A DNA stretch of 64,000 bases from CAJQGY01 sp905478015 (GTDB lineage Bacteria > Pseudomonadota > Gammaproteobacteria > Magnimaribacterales > D2472). The stretch covers positions 310,001-374,000 of the forward strand of contig CALSPZ010000001.1 in assembly GCA_943788365.1 (NCBI GenBank), given 5' to 3'. Numbering within the stretch: the first letter of the stretch is position 1; each line of letters starts with the position of its first letter. The notes under the pieces are model-generated. The model searched no databases. It saw only the letters and a list, made by a program, of their open reading frames with translations, and was not told where the DNA came from. The translations under genes and the position numbers were made by a program. This document shows positions 33,639 through 42,498 of this stretch, piece by piece.

Positions 33639-35879
33639 ATGTTTAGCAAAGATTTAGAAATATCTATAGCCTCTCTTTTTGATAAAGCGCAAGACACCAA
33701 CATCCAGTATATTACTGTCGAACATTTATTTCTTATGATCTTAAGTGATGGAGAGGTTGCATCCTGTTTAGAATCCCATAATATAAAAATAGACCAACTC
33801 AAAGATGCAATTAATAACCATCTAAAAAAAACTACCATAGCTAGATCAGATGTTAAAAAACAGGTTCAACCAACCCTAGGTTTTCAAAGAGTACTTCAGC
33901 GATCAGTATTTCATATTCAATCTCAAGGTAAGGGTGTTGTAAAGCCAATAAATGTCTTAGTTGCTATCTTTTCAGAAAAAGAATGTCATTCTGTTTTTCT
34001 TTTAAATAAAAATGGGTTGTCTAGATTGGATGTTGTTTCCTATTTATCTCATGGACCAAAGGACGTAAAAAAATCTATAGATGATGTTAATCAAGATTCA
34101 GAAGAAGGGGTTAAAAAATCCAAACCAGAGTCTGATTATCTTATTAATTTAAATAATTTAGCTAAAGAAAATAAAATTGATTCTTTGATTGGTAGGAGTA
34201 CAGAAGTTCAAAGAATGATACAAATTTTATCAAGAAGGACAAAAAATAACCCGCTACTTGTTGGTGAGTCGGGTGTAGGTAAGACAGCTATTGCTGAAGG
34301 AATTGCATGTTTAATTAATGATGGGAATATTCCTGAGATAATTAAAGACACAACTGTTTATTCTCTAGATATTGCAGCCTTAATTGCTGGTACTAAATAT
34401 AGAGGCGATTTTGAAAAAAGGTTAAAAGCTGTGATTTCATTTCTTAAGAAACAAAATAAACCGATTCTATTTATAGATGAAATTCATACAATCATTGGTG
34501 CAGGATCAGCATCTGGTGGCTCCATGGATGTCTCTAATTTGCTTAAACCAGCCTTAGCAAGAGGTGAAATAAGGTGTATTGGTTCAACAACTTTTCAAGA
34601 ATACAGAGGTATCTTTAATCAAAATCAAGCCCTATCTAGAAGGTTCCAAAAAATTGATGTAAATGAACCTAGTTATGATGAATGTGTTGAAATAATTACT
34701 GGTTTAAAACCGATTTATGAATCCTATCATAATGTTGTGTTTTCTAATGAATCAATTAAGTGCGCAATAGAGCTTTCATCAAAATACATGAATGATAGAT
34801 TTCTTCCTGACAAAGCTATTGATGTAATTGATGAAACTGGCTCCATGCTTAATATTGAAAGAAAAAATAAAAAGAGAATTAAAGTCAGTCAAGCCCATAT
34901 TGAAAAAACAATTTCTAAAATAACTAAGATACCCGAGCAAAGCATTACTGCTGCTGATAAGAAAAGCTTAAAAGCTTTGGAAGAAAATCTTAAAAGGGTA
35001 ATTTTTGGTCAAGATCATGCAGTAGAAACGCTTTCTAATGCTATTAAGCTCTCTAGGGTAGGGTTGAGGGATGATAATAAAACAATTGGATCATTCTTGT
35101 TTACGGGTCCAACTGGTGTTGGTAAAACAGAGATCACAAAACAGCTTTCTGAAATACTTGGCATTGATCTTATTAGATTTGATATGAGTGAATACATGGA
35201 AAGACATACTGTATCTAGGCTTATAGGAGCTCCCCCTGGATATGTTGGATTTGATCAAGGCGGGCTACTTACAGAAGCTATTGTCAAATCACCAAATGCT
35301 GTTCTATTGCTCGATGAAATTGAAAAAGCCCATCCTGATATATTTAATATTCTGTTACAGGTTATGGATGCAGGAGTTTTAACTGATAATAACGGTAGAA
35401 AAGCTGATTTTAGAAATATTATAGTAGTTATGACAACTAATATAGGAGCTGAGCTTTTAGCAAAAAGGAATATTGGTTTTAATCAAGATTCGAATGAAAC
35501 TGATGCAATGGGATCTCTTAATAAACTATTTTCACCAGAATTTAGAAATAGATTAGATGAAATAATTCAATTTGATTATTTAGACAAAAAAGTTATTTTA
35601 TCCATCGTTGATAAATTTTTAATCAAACTACAGGCTCAATTAGATAAACGAAATGTTGAGATAAATGTATCATCTAAGGTAATTAATTGGATTGCAGAGA
35701 ATGGATATGATAAAGAGATGGGGGCTAGACCAATGGAAAGATTCATATCAAAAAACATCAAAAAGCCACTAGTTGATAAACTGTTATTTGGTTCTTTGAA
35801 ATCTGGTGGAGTTATAAAGCTTGATATAGAAAAGGGTGGTTTGGTATTTAAAGAGGTTAAAAAGACAGTAAAGGCTTAA
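33639..35879 (+). CDS. clpA: ClpA, ATPase subunit of ClpAP protease
   Basis: An AAA+ unfoldase that feeds proteins to ClpP. The 746 residues are close to E. coli ClpA (758). The N-domain (about 1-145) binds ClpS. D1 has Walker A GESGVGKT at 209-216, Walker B LFIDEIH and an arginine-finger region. D2 has Walker A GPTGVGKT at 490-497 and Walker B VLLLDEIEKAHPD. The ClpP-binding I-G-F loop appears as N-I-G-F after LAKR. It is convergent with infA, one base between stops, so no terminator fits in the gap. Confidence 0.95.
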   Translation: MFSKDLEISIASLFDKAQDTNIQYITVEHLFLMILSDGEVASCLESHNIKIDQLKDAINNHLKKTTIARSDVKKQVQPTLGFQRVLQRSVFHIQSQGKGVVKPINVLVAIFSEKECHSVFLLNKNGLSRLDVVSYLSHGPKDVKKSIDDVNQDSEEGVKKSKPESDYLINLNNLAKENKIDSLIGRSTEVQRMIQILSRRTKNNPLLVGESGVGKTAIAEGIACLINDGNIPEIIKDTTVYSLDIAALIAGTKYRGDFEKRLKAVISFLKKQNKPILFIDEIHTIIGAGSASGGSMDVSNLLKPALARGEIRCIGSTTFQEYRGIFNQNQALSRRFQKIDVNEPSYDECVEIITGLKPIYESYHNVVFSNESIKCAIELSSKYMNDRFLPDKAIDVIDETGSMLNIERKNKKRIKVSQAHIEKTISKITKIPEQSITAADKKSLKALEENLKRVIFGQDHAVETLSNAIKLSRVGLRDDNKTIGSFLFTGPTGVGKTEITKQLSEILGIDLIRFDMSEYMERHTVSRLIGAPPGYVGFDQGGLLTEAIVKSPNAVLLLDEIEKAHPDIFNILLQVMDAGVLTDNNGRKADFRNIIVVMTTNIGAELLAKRNIGFNQDSNETDAMGSLNKLFSPEFRNRLDEIIQFDYLDKKVILSIVDKFLIKLQAQLDKRNVEINVSSKVINWIAENGYDKEMGARPMERFISKNIKKPLVDKLLFGSLKSGGVIKLDIEKGGLVFKEVKKTVKA

Positions 35880-35880
35880 A

Positions 35881-36099
35881 TTACCTTCCTCTAAATGTAA
35901 TACGCCCTTTGGTAAGATCATAAGGACTCATTTCTACCTTAACCTTATCCCCAGTTAATATCCTTATGTAGTGCTTCCTCATTTTTCCGGATATATGAGC
36001 CTCAATAATATGGTCATTTTCCAATTTTACTTTAAATGTGGTATTCGGGAGAGTTTCAATAACTTCTCCTTCAAATTCTAGATTATCTTCTTTTGACAT
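35881..36099 (-). CDS. infA: Translation initiation factor IF-1
   Basis: IF-1 binds the ribosomal A site during initiation. The 72-residue OB-fold protein has the exact family length. Family stretches are the N-terminal K-E-D-N-L-E-F-E-G-E-V-I-E-T-L-P-N, AHISGKMRKHYIRIL, GDKVKVEMSPYDLTKGRI and the final FRGR. It lies next to clpA, as in many Gammaproteobacteria. Confidence 0.97.
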   Translation of the reverse strand: MSKEDNLEFEGEVIETLPNTTFKVKLENDHIIEAHISGKMRKHYIRILTGDKVKVEMSPYDLTKGRITFRGR

Positions 36100-36183
36100 T
36101 CGGCTATTTTAAACTAAATTAAGAGTAATAGGTGACTCATATAGCTATATAATCAATATATAAATTTTAATAGGTAATAAAAA

Positions 36184-36639
36184 ATGATAATTAATCCAGG
36201 TGAAATAAATTTAGATGAAGCTTTAAGTATATGTAAAGAGGCTCTTAAAAAAGGTCGTGATTTGAATTTAATGCCTCTTACAGTAACTGTAGTGGATGTT
36301 GCAGGCGTTGTTAGAGCTACTTTGTCAGAACAAGGCTCAGGGTTGATAAGGTCAGATATAGCATATGCTAAAGCATGGACATGTCTAGCTTTCAATGTTT
36401 CATCAAATACCTTAAGAGATGTCTTTGAGGGCCAGCCTAGATTAGCGCCAGCTGTATCCGGAATGCAAACAATGGCAGGGGGCAAACTTGTTCCAACACC
36501 TGGAGGAATGCTTATCCAAAAAGATGGTAAAAATATTGGAGCGGTTGGTGTAACCGGAGATGTGTCTGATCAAGATGAAATTTGCGCTATTGCTGGCATT
36601 GAAGCATCTAATTTAACCCCAGGACATAAATCTAAATAG
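36184..36639 (+). CDS. GlcG/HbpS-family heme-binding-like protein
   Basis: A 151-residue member of the GlcG/HbpS (DUF336) family. Seen are the N-terminal helix L-D-E-A-L-S-I-C-K-E-A-L-K-K, then TVTVVDVAGVVRATLSEQGS, R-S-D-I-A-Y-A-K-A-W-T, and the C-terminal GGMLIQKDGKNIGAVGVTGD followed by D-E-x-C-A. Some members bind heme or help corrinoid or glycolate pathways; in most species function is unknown. There is no signal peptide, so it is cytosolic. The following 159 bases before the next gene show no gene, only an AT-rich stretch ending in an AAGGAG ribosome site. Confidence 0.82.
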   Translation: MIINPGEINLDEALSICKEALKKGRDLNLMPLTVTVVDVAGVVRATLSEQGSGLIRSDIAYAKAWTCLAFNVSSNTLRDVFEGQPRLAPAVSGMQTMAGGKLVPTPGGMLIQKDGKNIGAVGVTGDVSDQDEICAIAGIEASNLTPGHKSK

Positions 36640-36798
36640 TTTTTATAGAAAACACTCAATAGATATTTAGATACATCATTAATTGGTAATATTTAATATT
36701 AATTTGAGAATACATGGTTCACTAGAGCTATAATTTAAGAATCGTCATTGAGTGGAATTTTATTAATCTACAGAATAATTAACTGAAAGGAGAAATTA

Positions 36799-37113
36799 AT
36801 GTCAGATAACATTCCAGTATATATGGTGGTTAATTTAACCATCCTCGATAAAGATGAATATAGAATCTATGAAAAGGGTTTCTTTGCATTTCTTCAAAAA
36901 CACAATGGTACATTTATTACATATGATGATAATCGAGTGATTCTTGAAGGCGTAGAACCTTTGCCAGGAAGAACTATTATATTTTCCTTTCCATCAGAAG
37001 AAGACGCAGATAATTGGTGGGCTGATGAGGGATATCAAGAATTAAGCAAGCATAGAAGGGCTGCAACAGATATTACTCTGCAACGCGTTAAAGGATTGCC
37101 TCCGAGAGACTAA
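36799..37113 (+). CDS. DUF1330 domain protein
   Basis: A 104-residue ferredoxin-like alpha/beta protein of the DUF1330 family. Typical features are the first strand YMVVNLTI followed by an x-Y-R-x-Y-E-K-G-F helix and the PLPGRTIIFSFPSEEDADNWW segment (family: R-x-V-V-I-x-F-P-[ST]-x-x-x-A-x-x-[FW]-[YW]). No catalytic function is established. AAGGAG sits upstream. The hydrolase gene begins two bases after its stop, so they form an operon and may act on the same small molecule. Confidence 0.82.
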   Translation: MSDNIPVYMVVNLTILDKDEYRIYEKGFFAFLQKHNGTFITYDDNRVILEGVEPLPGRTIIFSFPSEEDADNWWADEGYQELSKHRRAATDITLQRVKGLPPRD

Positions 37114-37114
37114 T

Positions 37115-37969
37115 TTGAAGAAATTTTTTAAAGTTAGAGACAAGAATTTAGCTTATATTGACGAGGGTGAGGGCGATGCAATTGTTTTTATCCACGGAAA
37201 TCCTACTTCATCATATCTATGGAGGAATATAGCTCCCAATTTTAATAGCTCTCATAGGGTAATCGTGCCAGATCTTATGGGCATGGGAGACTCTGAGAAA
37301 CTTGATGGTATTGATAACCCAGGTTACAGCTTTAATGGACAGTATGATTATTTAGAGAAATTATTGAATGATCTGGACCTTGGTAAACGAATCAATCTTG
37401 TCGTTCATGATTGGGGTTGTGGCCTTGGATTAAAGTACGCAAGATTACATTCAGATAGGATTTCATCAATAACTTTTATGGAAGGAGTTACGGTGCCGTT
37501 AACTTGGGATCAATGGCCTGAAGCAGGCACCAAAATATTTAAGTTATTTAGATCAGATGCTGGAGAAGAATTAATTTTAGATAAGAACTTCTTTGTTGAA
37601 AGATTATTATTTAATGATCCTATAAAACCTATGTCTGAAGAAACAAGAGCCGAATATCTAAGACCGTTTATTAATTCGGGAGAAGACAGACGACCAACAT
37701 TAACTTTCCCAAGAAACGTTCCATTTAATGAAGAGCCTTTGGATACTCATAATGAGATTAAGATGAATGCAAATTTCCATAGCGCATCAAATATTCCTAA
37801 GTTGTTCGTTAATGCTGATCCAGGTTTCTTGTTAATTGGCTCTCAAAGAGATGAAGTTAGATCTTGGGTAAACATTAAAGAAGTCACCGTTGATGGTAAC
37901 CATTTCATCCAAGAAGACTCTCCAGAAGATATAACAATGCACATTAAAGATTTTCTTGCATCTTTATAG
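37115..37969 (+). CDS. Alpha/beta hydrolase, haloalkane dehalogenase family
   Basis: A 284-residue alpha/beta hydrolase. The oxyanion-hole segment F-I-H-G-N-P-T-S-S-Y-L-W, the nucleophile elbow V-H-D-W-G-C-G with D99, and W100, which in haloalkane dehalogenases helps bind halide, are all present. The catalytic His is H263 in G-N-H-F-I-Q-E-D-S-P. An Asp nucleophile followed by Trp with H-G-N-P-T-S-S-Y-L-W is typical of haloalkane dehalogenase subfamily II/coelenterazine-luciferase-like proteins; epoxide hydrolases also use Asp. Natural substrate is unknown. The start is TTG. It sits in an operon with the DUF1330 gene. Confidence 0.84.
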   Translation: MKKFFKVRDKNLAYIDEGEGDAIVFIHGNPTSSYLWRNIAPNFNSSHRVIVPDLMGMGDSEKLDGIDNPGYSFNGQYDYLEKLLNDLDLGKRINLVVHDWGCGLGLKYARLHSDRISSITFMEGVTVPLTWDQWPEAGTKIFKLFRSDAGEELILDKNFFVERLLFNDPIKPMSEETRAEYLRPFINSGEDRRPTLTFPRNVPFNEEPLDTHNEIKMNANFHSASNIPKLFVNADPGFLLIGSQRDEVRSWVNIKEVTVDGNHFIQEDSPEDITMHIKDFLASL

Positions 37970-38111
37970 GAATTCAAACCTTTATTATTTAACATAATAT
38001 ATATTATGCGAAGTTATATATTAATATTAATATAATCTGCAGTAATGCCCTTTTATATATATTTTTAAATATTCAGAGAGTTTTATAAATTATCTTCTAA
38101 AATATAGAAGA

Positions 38112-39470
38112 TTAATCAATGGTTTTAACTTCTATATAGTCTATAAGTAGCCTCCCTTTATCAGGATTGTCTAAGTTTGAACATTCTGAGTCTTGGCAAT
38201 ATTTAGAGTTATTGATATATCCTCCATTGGTACCTCCTACTGCAACATTCATTATTAAATAAAATGGCTCATTAAATGGCCAATACATTCCATTTATGAA
38301 ATCTGGTTCTGTTGTGTAATCAATTGAATGAAATGGTTCGTTAAATGTATCTAAATAAAATTCAAGTTTGTTGGTTTCCCATTTAAAAGTAATTGAATGA
38401 AATTTATCAACGAAATTAACATTTTGTGGAACTGTTTCAATGGCATATTTATAAATATGATTTTGATAGTCCATTCCGTAATGGACTGTGGCTTGAATTT
38501 GATTATCTTGGTTAGAGTACATATGTTCCATGATATCTATCTCACCATCTCTAGGCCAAGATGTATCATTATTATCAAATGATTGGGGCATCATCCAAAA
38601 TGCTGGCCAATGTCCACTACCCTCTGGAACTTTAAAGCATACAGTAACTTCTGATCCAGGGCTTACATTAAGTTTATTCTTGGTTACTAATTTACCTGAA
38701 GTGTAATCAAATGTTCCACCCCATGAGCTACAATCGTTAGTTGCACAATACGGATCATCGAATGGAGTCTGACCATAGCTAGTATTCCAATATATAGGTT
38801 GAATCTTTAAATAGCCATCTTCTATGAAGGTGTTTTCAGTTGTACCTTTAGAAGTATTACAGTCTTTAGAGTACCCATTTTCACAGCTAGTATAGTATTG
38901 TTCTTCGTCATTACCCCAACCTGGGACCCATTGACCTCCACTAAAGAAACCATTGCCAGTTTCGTAAGAAAAGTTATTTATATCAAGTATGTTAGAAGTA
39001 AAATCTTCTAACCAATAATTAGATCCACTATTTGTCGTTGCTCTGCAATATGATGGTTTGTCCTGGTCATAGGGGTTCCCACTTCCAGAAGTATTTTCTG
39101 TAACTTCAACAGATACAGATTTTTGTGTGCTTGAACCACTAGAATTAGAACAAACTAATAAATATTCAAATGTACCAACATCAGACATTAGTAATACCTC
39201 AGAACCACTTGTAGCTTTTGATCCATCCCAACTTCCAGATGCAGAACATGAAGTAGAATAAGAGGAAGACCATGATAATGTTATAGAATTACCTGCAACA
39301 ACAGAAGTTTGATCAGCAGTAAATGAATTTATAATAGCCTGATTTGATGTGCTGCCTGAGTTACCACTTCCACCACTAGAGTTTGATGAAGAACCCCCAC
39401 CTCCACCACCGCCACATGCTGAAATTAAAAAAATAGATGATAGTAAGCTTACTTTTAGTAGATTTCTCAT
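38112..39470 (-). CDS. GH16-family beta-glucanase (laminarinase-like) lipoprotein, second copy
   Basis: A paralogue of the GH16 protein at 3895-5223 with the same layout. Residues 1-18 are a lipoprotein signal (lipobox I-S-A-C19), then a poly-Gly/Ser/Asn tether, an Ig-like domain (about 45-128), and the GH16 domain to residue 452. The catalytic motif E-I-D-I-M-E is at 310-315, with E310 as predicted nucleophile and E315 as acid/base. It should be lipid-anchored and cut beta-1,3-glucan or a related polymer. The 142-base gap to the convergent hydrolase is AT-rich without a GC-rich hairpin; a 16-base AT-only-like palindrome is at 37993-38008. Confidence 0.9.
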   Translation of the reverse strand: MRNLLKVSLLSSIFLISACGGGGGGGSSSNSSGGSGNSGSTSNQAIINSFTADQTSVVAGNSITLSWSSSYSTSCSASGSWDGSKATSGSEVLLMSDVGTFEYLLVCSNSSGSSTQKSVSVEVTENTSGSGNPYDQDKPSYCRATTNSGSNYWLEDFTSNILDINNFSYETGNGFFSGGQWVPGWGNDEEQYYTSCENGYSKDCNTSKGTTENTFIEDGYLKIQPIYWNTSYGQTPFDDPYCATNDCSSWGGTFDYTSGKLVTKNKLNVSPGSEVTVCFKVPEGSGHWPAFWMMPQSFDNNDTSWPRDGEIDIMEHMYSNQDNQIQATVHYGMDYQNHIYKYAIETVPQNVNFVDKFHSITFKWETNKLEFYLDTFNEPFHSIDYTTEPDFINGMYWPFNEPFYLIMNVAVGGTNGGYINNSKYCQDSECSNLDNPDKGRLLIDYIEVKTID

Positions 39471-39539
39471 TGTTAATGATTAATTTTAAAAAACAATATA
39501 TTGTATAGAATATGAATGTAAATTACACAGGAATTTAGA

Positions 39540-42398
39540 ATGAATAGAAAAATATTTAAAGGACTTTTACCACTAATTTTAATAACAAATATATATGCTT
39601 CAGCATTGTCTGAGCCAACTACTTATTCCAAAGACTTATATAAGCAATCTATATTAGATGGAAATTATGATGTCACTATAAGCAGGCCAGACAAATTTCT
39701 AGATTTTAATTATGGCGATCGTGTTGCTTCACCCTCTCAAATCTCAAATGCAATATTAACTTGGGCTAAAGAATCAAATAAATTAAAAGTAGTTGAATAT
39801 GCTCGCTCTCATGAAAATCGTCCTTTATATGCAATTTATATTTCTTCAGAAGAAAATATCAATCGTCTTGATGAAATTAAAAAAGATGTAATTATGCTTT
39901 CAGATGCCAGAGGAATTAATGATTCTAAGGCAAATAAATTAATTAATAAATTGCCTGCAATTGCTTGGATGGCCTACTCTATCCATGGAAATGAAACATC
40001 TGGAGCTGATGCGGCACTTGGTCTTATTTACCATCTAATTGCAAGTACTGATAAAGAAGTTGAAGATATGCTCTCTGAAATGGTTGTAATAGTTGATCCT
40101 ATGATGAATCCAGACGGTAGGGATAGATTTGCTAAGTCTTTAGAACAATACAGAGGTACAGCTCCTAATTATGACGATCAATCTCTTCTACATACAGGTG
40201 ATTGGCCTTATGGAAGAACTAATCATTATTATTTTGACTTAAATAGAGATTGGATATATCTAACACAACCAGAAACACAAGGTAGAGTAGCATTGATAAA
40301 TCAATGGAGACCACAAATACTAGTAGATGCTCATGAAATGGGCCCTCAAGATACATTTATGACTGGGCCTGCTAGAGAACCAATCAATAAAAATATGAGT
40401 GAAAACATTATCAAATGGGGAAATATATTTGCTCAGGATCAAGGATCTGAATTTGATAAAAGAGATTGGCGTTTTTATACAGGTGAATGGCATGAAGATT
40501 TATATCCAGGCTACTCGTTTTATGTAAATTTTAGAGGAACATTAGGAATATTATATGAACAGTCACGCATGGCTGAAGATGGCGTAAAAAGACCCGAAGG
40601 AACCATTCAGTCATACAAAGAGTCAGTTCACCATCAGTTTGTAAGCTCATTAACTAATCTTAAAACCTTACAAAATAATAGCAATGAGATGTATCAAGAT
40701 TATTGGGATGGAAGAAAGTTAAATATATCCAGTGAAAGTAAGTGGGCAAATCAATCATTTGTTATATTGCCAACAAAAAATAAGAAACGAATAAACACAC
40801 TTGCAAATAAACTAAAATCACAAAATATTGAAATTTATACGAATAATAGACCCATAAAAGTTAAAAAAATTCTTAAGCAATCAGGTGATATTAAAGATGA
40901 ATTTATAATTCCTATCAACAGTATGATCATACCAAATCGTCAACCTGAAGCACCCTTAGTTTCAGCTATTCTTGAATTTGATGCTGAGATTGATAAAGAA
41001 GTTCTTAAGAAGGAGAGACAGGCTACTTTAAAAAATGGTTCATCTATCATGTATGACACTACAGCTTTCAATTTTACAATGATGTATGGCTTGGATGCTA
41101 TAACGGTTCCTGAATTTCTTAATGAAGACCTTGAGGAGTGGCTACCCTCACCCATTACAATTGATGTAAATGATGAAGCGGTTATGTGGGCAGTTGAAGG
41201 TGATGATGACTCATCTGTATCATTTGCTGCAAGACTGATGGAACAAGATATTATTGTAAGAATAGTTGATAAAGACTTTTTACTATCAAATAAATCATTA
41301 TCAAGAGGTAGTGTAATTGTGTTAGCAATGGATAATCCTAATGTTAAGAATTTAACATCTCTTGTTTCAAGCACTGCTACAAGTCTAAATATTTCAGTTT
41401 TTTCTCTTAATTCTGGCTTTGGAGAAAAAGAATTACCGGATTGGGGCGGCAGGCATTTTAGGCTGTTAAATAAACCAAAAATAGCGGTTCTTGGTCATAA
41501 TGGGTTTAGTTCTTATGATGTAGGCGTAAGCTGGTGGTCACTTGATCATCACCTTGGTATTAGGCATAGTCTATTGAATACATCAACAATTGGCTATGCT
41601 GATTTGCGAAGGTATAACACAATAATAATGCCAAGCGGTTACAGGAGCCTATCACAAGGTGAGACTTCTGCCCTTAAAGACTGGATTGAACAAGGTGGGA
41701 CATTAATAGCGCATAATGGAAGCACAAGAAGACTTCTTTCACAGGATTCATTCACTAGTGTAAAAGAAATTACAAAATCTTTTGATTTAAGTCATCAATA
41801 TAATGTAGACCTTCAAAGAGAGTTTTTAGCTTTAGATACAATAGTGGATAAAACTAAAGTTAATAATAATAAAGTTGATTTCGAACTGAATTACCCATGG
41901 GAAAAATCTGATACTAAGATTGACATTGATACATTAAAAAAACGGGATAAATGGCAATCATTATTTATGCCTTCTGGAGCCTTTGTTTCGGGAAGGATAG
42001 ATAATAGTCATTGGTTAACTTTTGGAACAATAGACACAATACCCCTTCTCTACTCAAATTATCCAGTTTTAATGTCTGACTCACGCTCAAATGCAGTTAT
42101 TAGAATTGGAGAGCTATCAGAGAATGATAACGTTGATAGCTATAGGACTTTGAACTGGTCAGATATTCCATCAGGAAACGATCTCAATGTAAGGATGAGT
42201 GGTCTAGTTTGGCCTGAAGCATCAAAGAGAATAGCAAACTCAGCATATTTAACTCAGGAACGTTATGGTAAGGGACAGATCATCCTGTTCTCTGGAGAGC
42301 CTAACTTTAGGGGATCTAGCCTTGGCACGAATCGACTTTGGCTTAATGCAGTTGTTTATGGATCTGGTTTGGGTACAACTCTAAACTTATCGCTATAA
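39540..42398 (+). CDS. Secreted M14-family zinc carboxypeptidase with C-terminal glutaminase-amidotransferase-like domain
   Basis: A 952-residue exported metallopeptidase with signal peptide about 1-22. Zinc ligands are H149 and E152 in H-G-N-E-T-S-G and H265 in V-D-A-H-E-M-G; the catalytic Glu is E340 in L-Y-E-Q-S-R. M14 enzymes remove C-terminal residues from peptides; this long subgroup is common in marine bacteria. From about residue 650 a segment beginning KIAVLGHNG, followed by I-I-M-P-S-G-Y-R-S and DWIEQGGTLIAHNG, resembles the class I amidotransferase-like/DUF4159-type flavodoxin fold seen in such proteins, without obvious catalysis. It is followed by a strong terminator. Confidence 0.88.
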   Translation: MNRKIFKGLLPLILITNIYASALSEPTTYSKDLYKQSILDGNYDVTISRPDKFLDFNYGDRVASPSQISNAILTWAKESNKLKVVEYARSHENRPLYAIYISSEENINRLDEIKKDVIMLSDARGINDSKANKLINKLPAIAWMAYSIHGNETSGADAALGLIYHLIASTDKEVEDMLSEMVVIVDPMMNPDGRDRFAKSLEQYRGTAPNYDDQSLLHTGDWPYGRTNHYYFDLNRDWIYLTQPETQGRVALINQWRPQILVDAHEMGPQDTFMTGPAREPINKNMSENIIKWGNIFAQDQGSEFDKRDWRFYTGEWHEDLYPGYSFYVNFRGTLGILYEQSRMAEDGVKRPEGTIQSYKESVHHQFVSSLTNLKTLQNNSNEMYQDYWDGRKLNISSESKWANQSFVILPTKNKKRINTLANKLKSQNIEIYTNNRPIKVKKILKQSGDIKDEFIIPINSMIIPNRQPEAPLVSAILEFDAEIDKEVLKKERQATLKNGSSIMYDTTAFNFTMMYGLDAITVPEFLNEDLEEWLPSPITIDVNDEAVMWAVEGDDDSSVSFAARLMEQDIIVRIVDKDFLLSNKSLSRGSVIVLAMDNPNVKNLTSLVSSTATSLNISVFSLNSGFGEKELPDWGGRHFRLLNKPKIAVLGHNGFSSYDVGVSWWSLDHHLGIRHSLLNTSTIGYADLRRYNTIIMPSGYRSLSQGETSALKDWIEQGGTLIAHNGSTRRLLSQDSFTSVKEITKSFDLSHQYNVDLQREFLALDTIVDKTKVNNNKVDFELNYPWEKSDTKIDIDTLKKRDKWQSLFMPSGAFVSGRIDNSHWLTFGTIDTIPLLYSNYPVLMSDSRSNAVIRIGELSENDNVDSYRTLNWSDIPSGNDLNVRMSGLVWPEASKRIANSAYLTQERYGKGQIILFSGEPNFRGSSLGTNRLWLNAVVYGSGLGTTLNLSL

Positions 42399-42414
42399 AA
42401 TTCTATTTATAATT

Positions 42415-42440
42415 AAGGGGGATTTGATGCCCCCTTTTTT
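42415..42440 (+). terminator. Intrinsic terminator after the M14 peptidase gene
   Basis: AAGGGGG (42415-42421) pairs with CCCCCTT (42430-42436), with an eight-base loop, and a run of six T ends at 42440. It lies 17 bases after the peptidase stop. Confidence 0.85.
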
Positions 42441-42498
42441 CATTTTTTATAAATTAAAAATTATTTTAAATTTCTGTTAATTTGTTTATTATGTTGTG

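Noticed and set aside
36640..36798. Possible small RNA or tRNA in the gap before the DUF1330 gene
   Set aside because: No cloverleaf, CCA end or stable GC-rich hairpin; only AT-rich DNA with a ribosome site at its end.
37993..38008. 16-base palindrome CATAATAT/ATATTATG between the hydrolase and second GH16 gene
   Set aside because: It is almost pure A/T and in very AT-rich DNA; no T-run or GC core to support a terminator or a specific operator.
39517..39527. TGTAA-A-TTACA repeat before the M14 peptidase gene
   Set aside because: The arms are similar to the gapA/ETF palindromes but the spacing is one base, not three, so I do not group it with them.
40940..41374. 144-codon open frame antisense to the M14 peptidase gene
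   Set aside because: It lies fully inside a clear gene on the other strand, has no ribosome site and no family-like sequence.
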